Shown one piece after another: positions 1-6,702 of a DNA stretch of 30,884 nucleotides (within the stretch, counting starts at the first letter, position 1; each line of letters begins with the position of its first letter). The stretch lies in the NCBI GenBank assembly GCA_014239505.1, contig JAAZYT010000018.1, positions 1-30,884 of the forward strand. The letters run 5' to 3'. The stretch comes from Fidelibacterota bacterium (lineage in GTDB: Bacteria > Fidelibacterota > Marinisomatia > Marinisomatales > TCS55). Both the position numbers and the translations under genes were made by a program. The notes under the pieces are model-generated. The model saw only the letters and a list, made by a program, of their open reading frames with translations, was not told the origin of the DNA and did not search any database.

Positions 1-380
1 CAGCAGAAGAAGAAGCTCCAGCAGAAGAAGAAGCTCCAGCAGAGGCAGAAACTCCAGCTGAAGAAGAAGCTCCAGCTGAAGAAGAAACTCCAGCTGAAGA
101 AGAAGCTCCAACTGAAGAAGAAACTCCAGCTGAAGAAGAAACTCCAGCTGAAGAAGAAACTCCAGCTGAGGCAGAAGCTCCAACTGAAGAAGAAGCTCCA
201 GCAGAGGCAGAAGCACCAGCAGAGGCAGAAGCACCAGCAGAGGCAGAAGCTCCAACTGAAGAAGAAACTCCAGCAGAAGAAGAAGCTCCAGCAGAGGCAG
301 AAGCACCAGCAGAGGCAGAAGCACCAGCAGAGGCAGAAACTCCAGCTGAAGAAGATGATAACTCTGAAGAGTCAAAGTAA
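1..380 (+). CDS. rpsP: Probable 30S ribosomal protein S16, C-terminal tail only (5' end outside window)
   Basis: An open frame enters from the left edge (first full codon at 3) and stops at TAA 378-380. All 125 visible codons form a low-complexity acidic tail: 19 tandem hexapeptides of the form [A/T]-E-[E/A]-E-[A/T]-P, then a short end rich in Asp, Ser and Glu. The folded domain is not in the window, so the identity comes from context. The next genes are khpA, rimM, trmD and rplS, and rpsP normally heads that order. S16 of Bacteroidetes-type bacteria is known to carry Glu/Ala/Pro-rich C-terminal extensions, but this one is unusually long. S16 binds 16S rRNA during small-subunit assembly; the tail would be disordered and strongly negative. 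Another protein with an acidic tail cannot be excluded. Confidence 0.6.
   Translation, partial: AEEEAPAEEEAPAEAETPAEEEAPAEEETPAEEEAPTEEETPAEEETPAEEETPAEAEAPTEEEAPAEAEAPAEAEAPAEAEAPTEEETPAEEEAPAEAEAPAEAEAPAEAETPAEEDDNSEESK
3..344 (+). repeat. 18-base coding tandem repeat (19 hexapeptide units)
   Basis: Nineteen in-frame 18-base units encode AEEEAP, AEAEAP, AEEETP, TEEETP and close variants. Units differ mainly at codon 1 (gca, gct or act), codon 3 (gaa or gca) and codon 5 (gct, gca or act). Bases 186-248 and 276-338 are identical over 63 bases at an offset of 90 bases (five units), which indicates a recent internal duplication. The array is coding and has no unique spacers. Confidence 0.9.
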
Positions 381-412
381 AATAATTATTTCAATAGAAA
401 AGGAGATTAGTT

Positions 413-658
413 ATGGAAGAATTTATTGGAACTATAGTACGTAATTTGGTTGATAAGCCAGATGAAGTAGATGTCAAGGTAGTTGAATCTGACGAAACGA
501 TCTTATATGAACTTCGTGTTGGTGATGGCGACTTTGGTAAAGTGATTGGTAAGCGAGGTAGAAATATTTCAGCTATTCGTACCATTTTATTTGCTATAAA
601 TGCAAAAGAAGGTGGTAAGCGAGCTATGTTGGAAATTATTGATCAGAATGAGCAATAA
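413..658 (+). CDS. khpA: KH-domain RNA-binding protein KhpA
   Basis: This 81-residue protein is a single KH domain. The RNA-binding GxxG loop is visible as GKRG at residues 46-49, inside VIGKRGRNISAIR. KhpA-type proteins bind RNA, usually with KhpB/Jag, and affect cell-envelope growth and division in Gram-positives; their role in FCB bacteria is unclear. The start is well supported by AAGGAG at 400-405, seven bases before ATG 413. The gene follows the S16 candidate by 32 bases and overlaps rimM by 11 bases, which is the usual rpsP-khpA-rimM-trmD-rplS order and suggests ribosome-associated work. Confidence 0.9.
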   Translation: MEEFIGTIVRNLVDKPDEVDVKVVESDETILYELRVGDGDFGKVIGKRGRNISAIRTILFAINAKEGGKRAMLEIIDQNEQ

Positions 659-1148
659 GCTTTTTGCCATCGCAAAAATAACTCGAGCCAGAGGGCTTGA
701 AGGAGAAGTAGGTCTACGTCCACTTATTCGTCAATTCGATGATTATGTTGACAAGCCTCTTTATATTGGGTTTGATGTTAATTTGGCTAGAGATGTGAAA
801 CTTGAAAAAGTGACTGGTATTGATAAGAAGCGACGTTTTCTTTTTGAAGGATTGAAAAATAGAGATGAAGCAGAATCAATGATTGGTCAGCTAATTTTTG
901 CATCTATTACAGAATCTGACCCTATAAATTTAATTTCACCGGACCTTTTAGGTGCAACAGTAGTTGCTGATAATGGTGAAATAATTGGAGAATTGGTAGA
1001 TATGATTAGCTTACCAGCTAATGATGCATATGTGATTGAGCGTGGTAAGAAAGAAGTTCTAATACCAGTTATCCCTGAAATTGTTCGTTCTGTTGATGTT
1101 AAGATGGGTTTAGTTACAATTACACCAATGGATGGTTTATTGGATTGA
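648..1148 (+). CDS. rimM: Ribosome maturation factor RimM
   Basis: RimM binds S19 and assists maturation of the 30S head domain in the cytoplasm. I start it at ATG 648 (MSNKLFAIAKITRARGLEG), giving 166 residues, a normal family length. An in-frame ATG at 600 would add 16 residues without similarity and overlap khpA by 59 bases. The N-terminal RimM domain contains ARGLEGEV, close to the family G-x-x-GEV element. The C-terminal PRC-barrel covers about residues 95-165 (DLLGATVVADNGEIIG, then VLIPVIPEIV). It overlaps khpA by 11 bases and trmD by 4 bases, so translation is likely coupled. Confidence 0.93.
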   Translation: MSNKLFAIAKITRARGLEGEVGLRPLIRQFDDYVDKPLYIGFDVNLARDVKLEKVTGIDKKRRFLFEGLKNRDEAESMIGQLIFASITESDPINLISPDLLGATVVADNGEIIGELVDMISLPANDAYVIERGKKEVLIPVIPEIVRSVDVKMGLVTITPMDGLLD

Positions 1149-1873
1149 AAAAACAAATTGCCATCATCACACCGGTTCCAGAAATGGTTAATTCGGTGGT
1201 GCAACAATCTATGTTGCGGCGAGCGGTTGAGCAAGAGAAGGTAACTCTTCATTGTATTAACCTTCGTGATTTTGGGAAAAGCAATTATCGCCAAATTGAT
1301 GATACACCTTTTGGTGGTGGTGCAGGTATGGTAATGATGCCTAAACCTTTATTCCAAGCTATTGACCATGCTATAGAATTAGTTGGTGGATCTGAGAACC
1401 TTAGGATAATATATCCATCACCACAAGGAGAGTTGTGGAGTCATAAACATGCTGTTGAGAACAGTGAAGCGGATAAGCTAATTGTCATTTGTGGGCATTA
1501 CAAAGGTATTGATGAGCGAGTAATACAAAAATATGTAACTCATGAATACTCCATTGGAGACTTTGTGGTTACTAGTGGTGAGTTACCAGCTCTTATTGTA
1601 ATTGATAGTGTTGTTCGTCTTATTCCAGGAGTTTTAAATAAGATAGAATCAGCACTCTCAGACACATTTGCATCTGATCTATTGGATGCGCCTTACTATA
1701 CGCAACCAAGGGAAATAGATGGTATGAAAGTGCCAGAAGTTTTAATATCAGGACACCATGAAAAAATTAAAGCATGGCGTAAAAATAGTAGTGAAGAAGC
1801 AACAAGAATAAAACGTCCAGATATTTGGAAAAAATATTTAGAATTAAACGATTTGGAGAAAAATGATGAATAA
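1145..1873 (+). CDS. trmD: tRNA (guanine-N1-)-methyltransferase TrmD
   Basis: TrmD transfers a methyl group from S-adenosylmethionine to N1 of G37 in tRNAs, preventing +1 frameshifting. The deep trefoil-knot core is clear: [24 protein letters not shown], then [14 protein letters not shown] and IPGVL. The C-terminal part holds [10 protein letters not shown] and the [14 protein letters not shown] segment. It is 242 residues, the normal size. Translation most likely begins at TTG 1145, which overlaps the rimM stop as TTGA and gives the conserved start [14 protein letters not shown]. The family usually has GRYEGIDERV; here Tyr-Lys follows a His, a mild variation. It overlaps rplS by 11 bases. Confidence 0.95.
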   Translation: MKKQIAIITPVPEMVNSVVQQSMLRRAVEQEKVTLHCINLRDFGKSNYRQIDDTPFGGGAGMVMMPKPLFQAIDHAIELVGGSENLRIIYPSPQGELWSHKHAVENSEADKLIVICGHYKGIDERVIQKYVTHEYSIGDFVVTSGELPALIVIDSVVRLIPGVLNKIESALSDTFASDLLDAPYYTQPREIDGMKVPEVLISGHHEKIKAWRKNSSEEATRIKRPDIWKKYLELNDLEKNDE

Positions 1874-2210
1874 AATGATGCCAGTTATAGAAGGACAATT
1901 AAAATCAGATGTTCCTGATTTTGGTGCAGGTGATACAGTCTCAATTGATGTGAGAGTTGTTGAAGGCGGTAAAGAACGTATCCAAAAATTTGAAGGTATT
2001 GTAATTGCACGTAAAGGTAGTGATGTATCAGAAACATTTACAGTAAGAAAAATTTCTGGAGGAATTGGTGTTGAGCGAATATTTCCTATTCATTCACCAA
2101 TGGTAAGTAAAATTGATGTTAAACGTCGTGGTAAAGTGCGTCGTGCAAAGCTTAATTATATGAGAAAATTAACAGGCTCTAAAGCAACACGTATTACTGA
2201 AAAAAGATAG
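1863..2210 (+). CDS. rplS: 50S ribosomal protein L19
   Basis: L19 sits at the 30S-50S interface. The 115-residue product has the family pattern: [54 protein letters not shown] and the basic C-terminus with [14 protein letters not shown]. Two adjacent ATG codons (1863 and 1866) are possible starts; GGAG at 1855-1858 suits both. The gene overlaps trmD by 11 bases and is followed by an intrinsic terminator, so it closes the operon. Length is close to other L19 proteins and nothing is truncated. Confidence 0.96.
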   Translation: MMNKMMPVIEGQLKSDVPDFGAGDTVSIDVRVVEGGKERIQKFEGIVIARKGSDVSETFTVRKISGGIGVERIFPIHSPMVSKIDVKRRGKVRRAKLNYMRKLTGSKATRITEKR

Positions 2211-2231
2211 TTGATATTTTCACTGATATTT

Positions 2232-2267
2232 AGCCCTCATTATCTTTGGTAGTGAGGGCTTTTATTT
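2232..2267 (+). terminator. Rho-independent terminator after rplS
   Basis: AGCCCTCA (2232-2239) pairs perfectly with TGAGGGCT (2253-2260) around a 13-base loop and runs into TTTTATTT. The stem has five G-C pairs in an A+T-rich background, so it is a convincing terminator. The ATG of the following MFS gene begins one base after the T-tract. Confidence 0.9.
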
Positions 2268-3440
2268 ATGACACGTTTTGAAAAAATAATATTAAGCATA
2301 ACGGGAGGAAGTCATCTTTCTGTTCATGCTTTAATGTTAGCCTTACCAAGTTTAATTCCAATTATTAGAAATGAGTTTAATGTTGGTTTAGATATTCTTG
2401 GATTTGTTGTCACTGTAAGCGCCTTCATGTTTGGCTTGGGTGCAATTCCAGCTGGGTGGGCAGAAAAACGTTTTGGTGGAAGAAGTTTACTTTTAATATA
2501 TCAAGTAGGTTCTTCTTTATCCGCCTTATTAGTAGCTCTATCTAGCTCTTTTATAATGATGATTGTTGGGCTTGGGTTCATGGGGTTCTTTTGCAGTATT
2601 TACCATCCTGCAGGACTTACATTAATTTCCCATCGAGTTAAATCGTTAACCAGAGGGATGGCTATTCATGGTATCTTTGGATCTACTGGATCTGCATTAG
2701 GTCCATTATTAGCTACAACTTTAGCAGCATTAATATCTTGGAGATCAGCATATGCTTTTCTTGGGATTTTTAATGCAATTTTAGCAGTAGGCACATATTT
2801 AACAATACCCTATCGTAAACGTTCCGAAATACCTGAAGAAGAGTTTGCAAATCATAATATAAACACAAATAAACCTGCTCTTATATTTTATTTTCTTGCA
2901 AATGGATTCATGGGTATGGCATACTATGGTTTTACAACGTTTATGCCATTGCATTTTGCGGAGAACACAACTTCTATACTTCCTAATTTAACTGAAAATA
3001 TGAAAGCAGGTCTATTTCCAACAATGGTTTTTATTGCTGGTATCGGTGGGCAGATTATTGGTGCTCGTATAGGAGAACGTTTTCATAAACCTACAGCATT
3101 AATTTATATTATTATGGCTAACATACCATTTCTTATTTTAATGGGATATACTTCTGATATATTTTTGATTATTTCAGGTATATTTTTAGGAATTGCTTAC
3201 TTTAGCAATCAACCCATTGGAAATACTCTTATTGCAAATTTTACTAATAGTCAAAATAGAGGAATTGGTTATGGTTTTAGTTTTTTTATTAGTTTTGGAA
3301 TTGGATCATTTGCAGCAGGATTTAGTGGGCTAATAGCTGAAAATATGGGTGTCGCTGCAGTCTTTCCAGCAATGGGTATTTTGCTTATTCCAAGTGTTTT
3401 ATTTGCTTTCCTTATGAGTCGAGCAGCTAGAAGTTCTTGA
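2268..3440 (+). CDS. MFS transporter, fosmidomycin-resistance (FSR)-like
   Basis: A 390-residue integral membrane protein with the spacing of about 12 hydrophobic helices of the major facilitator superfamily. Helix 1 carries GGSHLSVHALMLALPSLIP, the loop after helix 2 has AEKRFGGR (a loop 2-3 motif), and YHPAGLTLISH then RGMAIHGIFGSTGSALGP resemble the FSR drug-exporter branch. It is probably a proton-driven exporter in the inner membrane; the substrate is unknown. The ATG at 2268 lies directly behind the rplS terminator and has no Shine-Dalgarno, so the gene may depend on readthrough or on a transcript beginning very near its start codon. The later methionines would delete helix 1, so I keep 2268. 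Confidence 0.82.
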   Translation: MTRFEKIILSITGGSHLSVHALMLALPSLIPIIRNEFNVGLDILGFVVTVSAFMFGLGAIPAGWAEKRFGGRSLLLIYQVGSSLSALLVALSSSFIMMIVGLGFMGFFCSIYHPAGLTLISHRVKSLTRGMAIHGIFGSTGSALGPLLATTLAALISWRSAYAFLGIFNAILAVGTYLTIPYRKRSEIPEEEFANHNINTNKPALIFYFLANGFMGMAYYGFTTFMPLHFAENTTSILPNLTENMKAGLFPTMVFIAGIGGQIIGARIGERFHKPTALIYIIMANIPFLILMGYTSDIFLIISGIFLGIAYFSNQPIGNTLIANFTNSQNRGIGYGFSFFISFGIGSFAAGFSGLIAENMGVAAVFPAMGILLIPSVLFAFLMSRAARSS

Positions 3441-3475
3441 TTTGTGAATTTAATTAATCTACTTTATTAATTATT

Positions 3476-4846
3476 ATGACATTAAATCAACTTAAAGAAC
3501 TGCCTTCTGTCTCTCAAGTAATATTTGAGATTGATAAAAATATATTATTAAATAATAAATATATAACATTTATAATAAAGTTGAGATTAGAAGAGTATCG
3601 TCGTAATGCTAAAAAAGGTATTCTGAAATTAGAACGTAAGCAAATTATTAATAATATTTTAAATGAAATCAATAGTTTGACTATGCCAAGTATGAAATCC
3701 ATTATCAATGGTACAGGTATTGTACTTCATACTGGTCTAGGTAGAGCACCTATTAAAGAATCAGTTGCAAAAGATGTTGTTAAGCGTGTTTCTGGATATA
3801 CAAATTTAGAATTTAATATAAAGAATGGTAAGCGTGGACAAAGGCAAGATCATATAGATTCTTTACTTTCAGCTCTTACTGGAGCACAATCAGCTATGTG
3901 TGTTAATAATAATGCAGCAGCAGTTATTTTAACTTTAAATGAATTGGCTGAAGGTAAAGAAGTAATTGTTTCACGAGGTCAGCAGGTTGAAATAGGTGGA
4001 TCTTTTCGAATTCCGGAAGTAATAAAAAAAAGCGGTTGCAAGATTAAAGAAGTAGGTTCTACTAATCGTACACATTTAAAGGATTATGAGAAAGCAATTA
4101 ATAAGAATACAGGTGTAATTCTGTGGGTGCACACAAGTAATTATGTAGTTAAAGGCTTTACGAGTGAAGTATCATTGTCTGATTTGGTAAAGCTAGGAAA
4201 AAAGAAGCGTATTCCTGTTATGGCCGATCTTGGATGTGGAGCATTAGTTGATTTATCTGATAAAGATGTTTTTATTGATATTTTTGTACAAGATGTAGTT
4301 AAATCAGGTGTAGGTATTATAACATTCTCTGGAGATAAATTATTAGGTGGTCCACAGGCAGGATTAATAGTTGGTAATAAAACTTATTTAAAAAGATTTA
4401 AACAGAATTCATTTGCAAGAGCATTTAGATGTGATAAATGGATACTCGCTTTTTTAGAATCTTTATTAAGGAGCTTTTATGATGATGGCCCATCAAAGGA
4501 TAACTTAGCTATAAATTTAATGACTACTTCAAGAAAATCACTTTCAAAAAAAGGAGAGAAAGTTCTATCATATATTCCGCAAAAAATAATTAAGCAACTA
4601 AGTATCTCATTAGTAGAATCTGAAGTTGAAGCAGGGAGTGGTTCTTTACCTGAAGAAAAACTAAAAAGTATGGCATTGAAATTCAAATCTGATTCATTTT
4701 CTCCTAATATTTTATCATCTAAATTTAGAAATGGAAAAAATCCAGTAGTTGGATATATCAATAACAATACTTTTTTTATTGATCTAAAAGCTATTATTCC
4801 AGGCCAAGAAAAAACTTTAGCTGAAGCTATCCTTGAAATCAAATAA
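3476..4846 (+). CDS. selA: L-seryl-tRNA(Sec) selenium transferase SelA
   Basis: SelA is a PLP enzyme that converts seryl-tRNA(Sec) to selenocysteinyl-tRNA(Sec) with selenophosphate. The protein is 456 residues, close to the usual size. Visible landmarks are the N-terminal helical domain, INGTGIVLHTGLGRAP (about 78-92), NNNAAAVIL (144-152), SRGQQVEIGGSFRIP (166-180), STNRT (195-199), MADLGCGA (249-256) and SGDKLLGGPQAG (285-296) with the expected PLP lysine K288. It lies 11 bases before selB, so the two form a selenocysteine-incorporation unit. No Shine-Dalgarno is evident. No sign of decay is seen. Confidence 0.96.
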   Translation: MTLNQLKELPSVSQVIFEIDKNILLNNKYITFIIKLRLEEYRRNAKKGILKLERKQIINNILNEINSLTMPSMKSIINGTGIVLHTGLGRAPIKESVAKDVVKRVSGYTNLEFNIKNGKRGQRQDHIDSLLSALTGAQSAMCVNNNAAAVILTLNELAEGKEVIVSRGQQVEIGGSFRIPEVIKKSGCKIKEVGSTNRTHLKDYEKAINKNTGVILWVHTSNYVVKGFTSEVSLSDLVKLGKKKRIPVMADLGCGALVDLSDKDVFIDIFVQDVVKSGVGIITFSGDKLLGGPQAGLIVGNKTYLKRFKQNSFARAFRCDKWILAFLESLLRSFYDDGPSKDNLAINLMTTSRKSLSKKGEKVLSYIPQKIIKQLSISLVESEVEAGSGSLPEEKLKSMALKFKSDSFSPNILSSKFRNGKNPVVGYINNNTFFIDLKAIIPGQEKTLAEAILEIK

Positions 4847-4857
4847 ACAGGAAAATT

Positions 4858-6702
4858 TTGCAGATCGTTATTGGAACAGCTGGCCATATTGACCACGGAA
4901 AAACCGCCTTGGTCAAGGCTTTGACTGGTACTGACACTGATCATCTAGCTGAAGAAAAAGCGCGAGGAATGACCATTGATCTAGGTTTTGCCTATCTAGA
5001 TAAATTCATAACTATTATTGATGTGCCTGGTCACGAAAAATTTATAAGAAATATGGTTGCTGGTGTTTCAACTATTGATATTGCTCTTCTTGTTGTCGCT
5101 GCAGATGATGGAATTATGCCGCAAACAAAAGAGCATTTGCATATTTTAAAGCTTCTCGGATTGAAAAAAGGTATTATTGCTATAACAAAAACTGATTTAA
5201 TTAACGATTTAGATTGGATAGATTTAATTGAATTAGAGTTGCGTGAACTAGTATCAGATACTTTTCTAAAAGATGCTCCAATTTTTCGAACATCAGTTGA
5301 AAAAAATGAAGGAATTGATGATTTAAAAAATGAGATTATTTGTTCCTCTAAAACTTTAAGCACGGTTCCAAATCGTGGTTTTTTCCATATGCCAATTGAT
5401 CGAGTTTTTTCAAAAGTAGGATTTGGAACAATTGTTACAGGAACAGTATTGTCTGGTAAAATTAGATCAAGTATTGACTTAGAAGTATCTCCAGGTAATA
5501 AAAGAGCTAAAGTAAGAGGGCTTCAAACTCACGGAAGTAATGCAGCATCAGTTAAAATGGGAGATAGAGCTGCGATTAACTTATCTGGAAAGGAATTAGA
5601 TAACTTATCAAGAGGTTCAGTTATATCTGAACCAGGTTTTGTTAAAGAAACAGATAAGATCATTGCTAATGTTAGTATGATTTCAGATACAAAATGGAAA
5701 TTGAAGAATCGTCAACGTATACATTTACATATAGGGACTGCAGAGGTAATGGCTAAAGTTGTAATAAATAAAACAATTCAAGCAGGCGAAAAATCTAATG
5801 TATTATTTTTACTTGAGAAACCATTAGCTATTTTAATGAATGAACGTTTTATAATTAGAAGCTTCTCACCAATGGAAACAATTGGAGGTTGTATTGTTTT
5901 GGATCCAGAACCTCTTTTTAAAGGGAAAAAACTAAAAGAGTGGGTAAATACATTAGACTTTGAAGATTTTAATAGGTTTAATCAATTTATAAATAAATTT
6001 TGGAAAACTCCTGAATCGATAGGTAATTGGTCAAGACGCTTCCATATGAATGAAAAGGAAATTAAAATTTGGATAAAAAATTCTAGTCTTTTAAATGAAA
6101 AAGGGATGGTTTTCAGTTCTCAATCTTTTGAAAAATCTATAAAATTGATTCGTGAAGTATTGACATCATTTCATCAAAAAAATCCATATAAAAATTCAAT
6201 ACCTAAAGAACGTATCCAAGTTATCAGTCAATTAAGTATGAATTGGCTTTCTTTTATTTTGATTTCGCTAGAAGATGAGCTTATTTATCTCGATGGAGGA
6301 TTTGCTTTAAAAAGTCATTCAGTATTACTCTCTGAATCTGATGATTCTTTAGTACGAAAATTAGAAAAACTATTAATAGATGCTGGATTTAATCTATCTA
6401 AGGCAATTGATTTAGAAATAAGTGATGAAAAAAAATCATTAGAACTTCTTCATATTCTTAAAAATGATAAAAAAGTTTACGAAGTTATTCAAGGTATGTG
6501 GATTCACTCATCGGTATGGGATAAATTAATTAGTAAAATATCTCAATATTTCTCAACAAATGAAAAAATGAACATATCAGATTTTAAAATAATGACTAAA
6601 ACTAGTCGTAAAAATGCAATTCCTTTATTGGAATTCCTTGATAAAATGAAAATTACGGAACGTGAAGGAGATATGCGTATAAAAGGAGAAGCTTGTGCTT
6701 AA
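4858..6702 (+). CDS. selB: Selenocysteine-specific translation elongation factor SelB
   Basis: SelB is the GTPase that carries Sec-tRNA(Sec) to in-frame UGA codons by recognising a SECIS RNA hairpin. G1 is GHIDHGKT (residues 9-16), the switch region has EKARGMTIDLGFA (33-45), G3 is DVPGHEKF (55-62) and G4 is TKTD (110-113), as usual for SelB. Translation-factor beta-barrel domains follow to about residue 345, and the rest (to 614) is predicted to be winged-helix repeats that bind SECIS. The start is TTG 4858 with AGGA at 4849-4852, because any later start would remove the P-loop. It overlaps mutS by 8 bases. Length is normal and the gene looks functional. Confidence 0.95.
   Translation: MQIVIGTAGHIDHGKTALVKALTGTDTDHLAEEKARGMTIDLGFAYLDKFITIIDVPGHEKFIRNMVAGVSTIDIALLVVAADDGIMPQTKEHLHILKLLGLKKGIIAITKTDLINDLDWIDLIELELRELVSDTFLKDAPIFRTSVEKNEGIDDLKNEIICSSKTLSTVPNRGFFHMPIDRVFSKVGFGTIVTGTVLSGKIRSSIDLEVSPGNKRAKVRGLQTHGSNAASVKMGDRAAINLSGKELDNLSRGSVISEPGFVKETDKIIANVSMISDTKWKLKNRQRIHLHIGTAEVMAKVVINKTIQAGEKSNVLFLLEKPLAILMNERFIIRSFSPMETIGGCIVLDPEPLFKGKKLKEWVNTLDFEDFNRFNQFINKFWKTPESIGNWSRRFHMNEKEIKIWIKNSSLLNEKGMVFSSQSFEKSIKLIREVLTSFHQKNPYKNSIPKERIQVISQLSMNWLSFILISLEDELIYLDGGFALKSHSVLLSESDDSLVRKLEKLLIDAGFNLSKAIDLEISDEKKSLELLHILKNDKKVYEVIQGMWIHSSVWDKLISKISQYFSTNEKMNISDFKIMTKTSRKNAIPLLEFLDKMKITEREGDMRIKGEACA
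6683..6688 (+). promoter_or_regulatory. Ribosome binding site fixing the mutS GTG start
   Basis: AAGGAG lies six bases before GTG 6695 and inside the 3' end of selB. It is one of the few strong Shine-Dalgarno sequences in the window and supports GTG as the mutS start. Confidence 0.75.

Noticed and set aside
1..344. CRISPR-like array
   Set aside because: The repeat is contiguous, in frame, 18-base and has no unique spacers; it codes for an acidic tail.
600..647. Upstream ATG for rimM
   Set aside because: It would add 16 residues read out of frame through khpA; ATG 648 gives the normal N-terminus.
887..1294. Minus-strand open frame across rimM and trmD
   Set aside because: It lies opposite two well conserved genes and resembles no known protein.
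3451..3473. Inverted repeat TAATTAAT / ATTAATTA before selA as an operator
   Set aside because: It is made only of A and T and is likely by chance in this composition.
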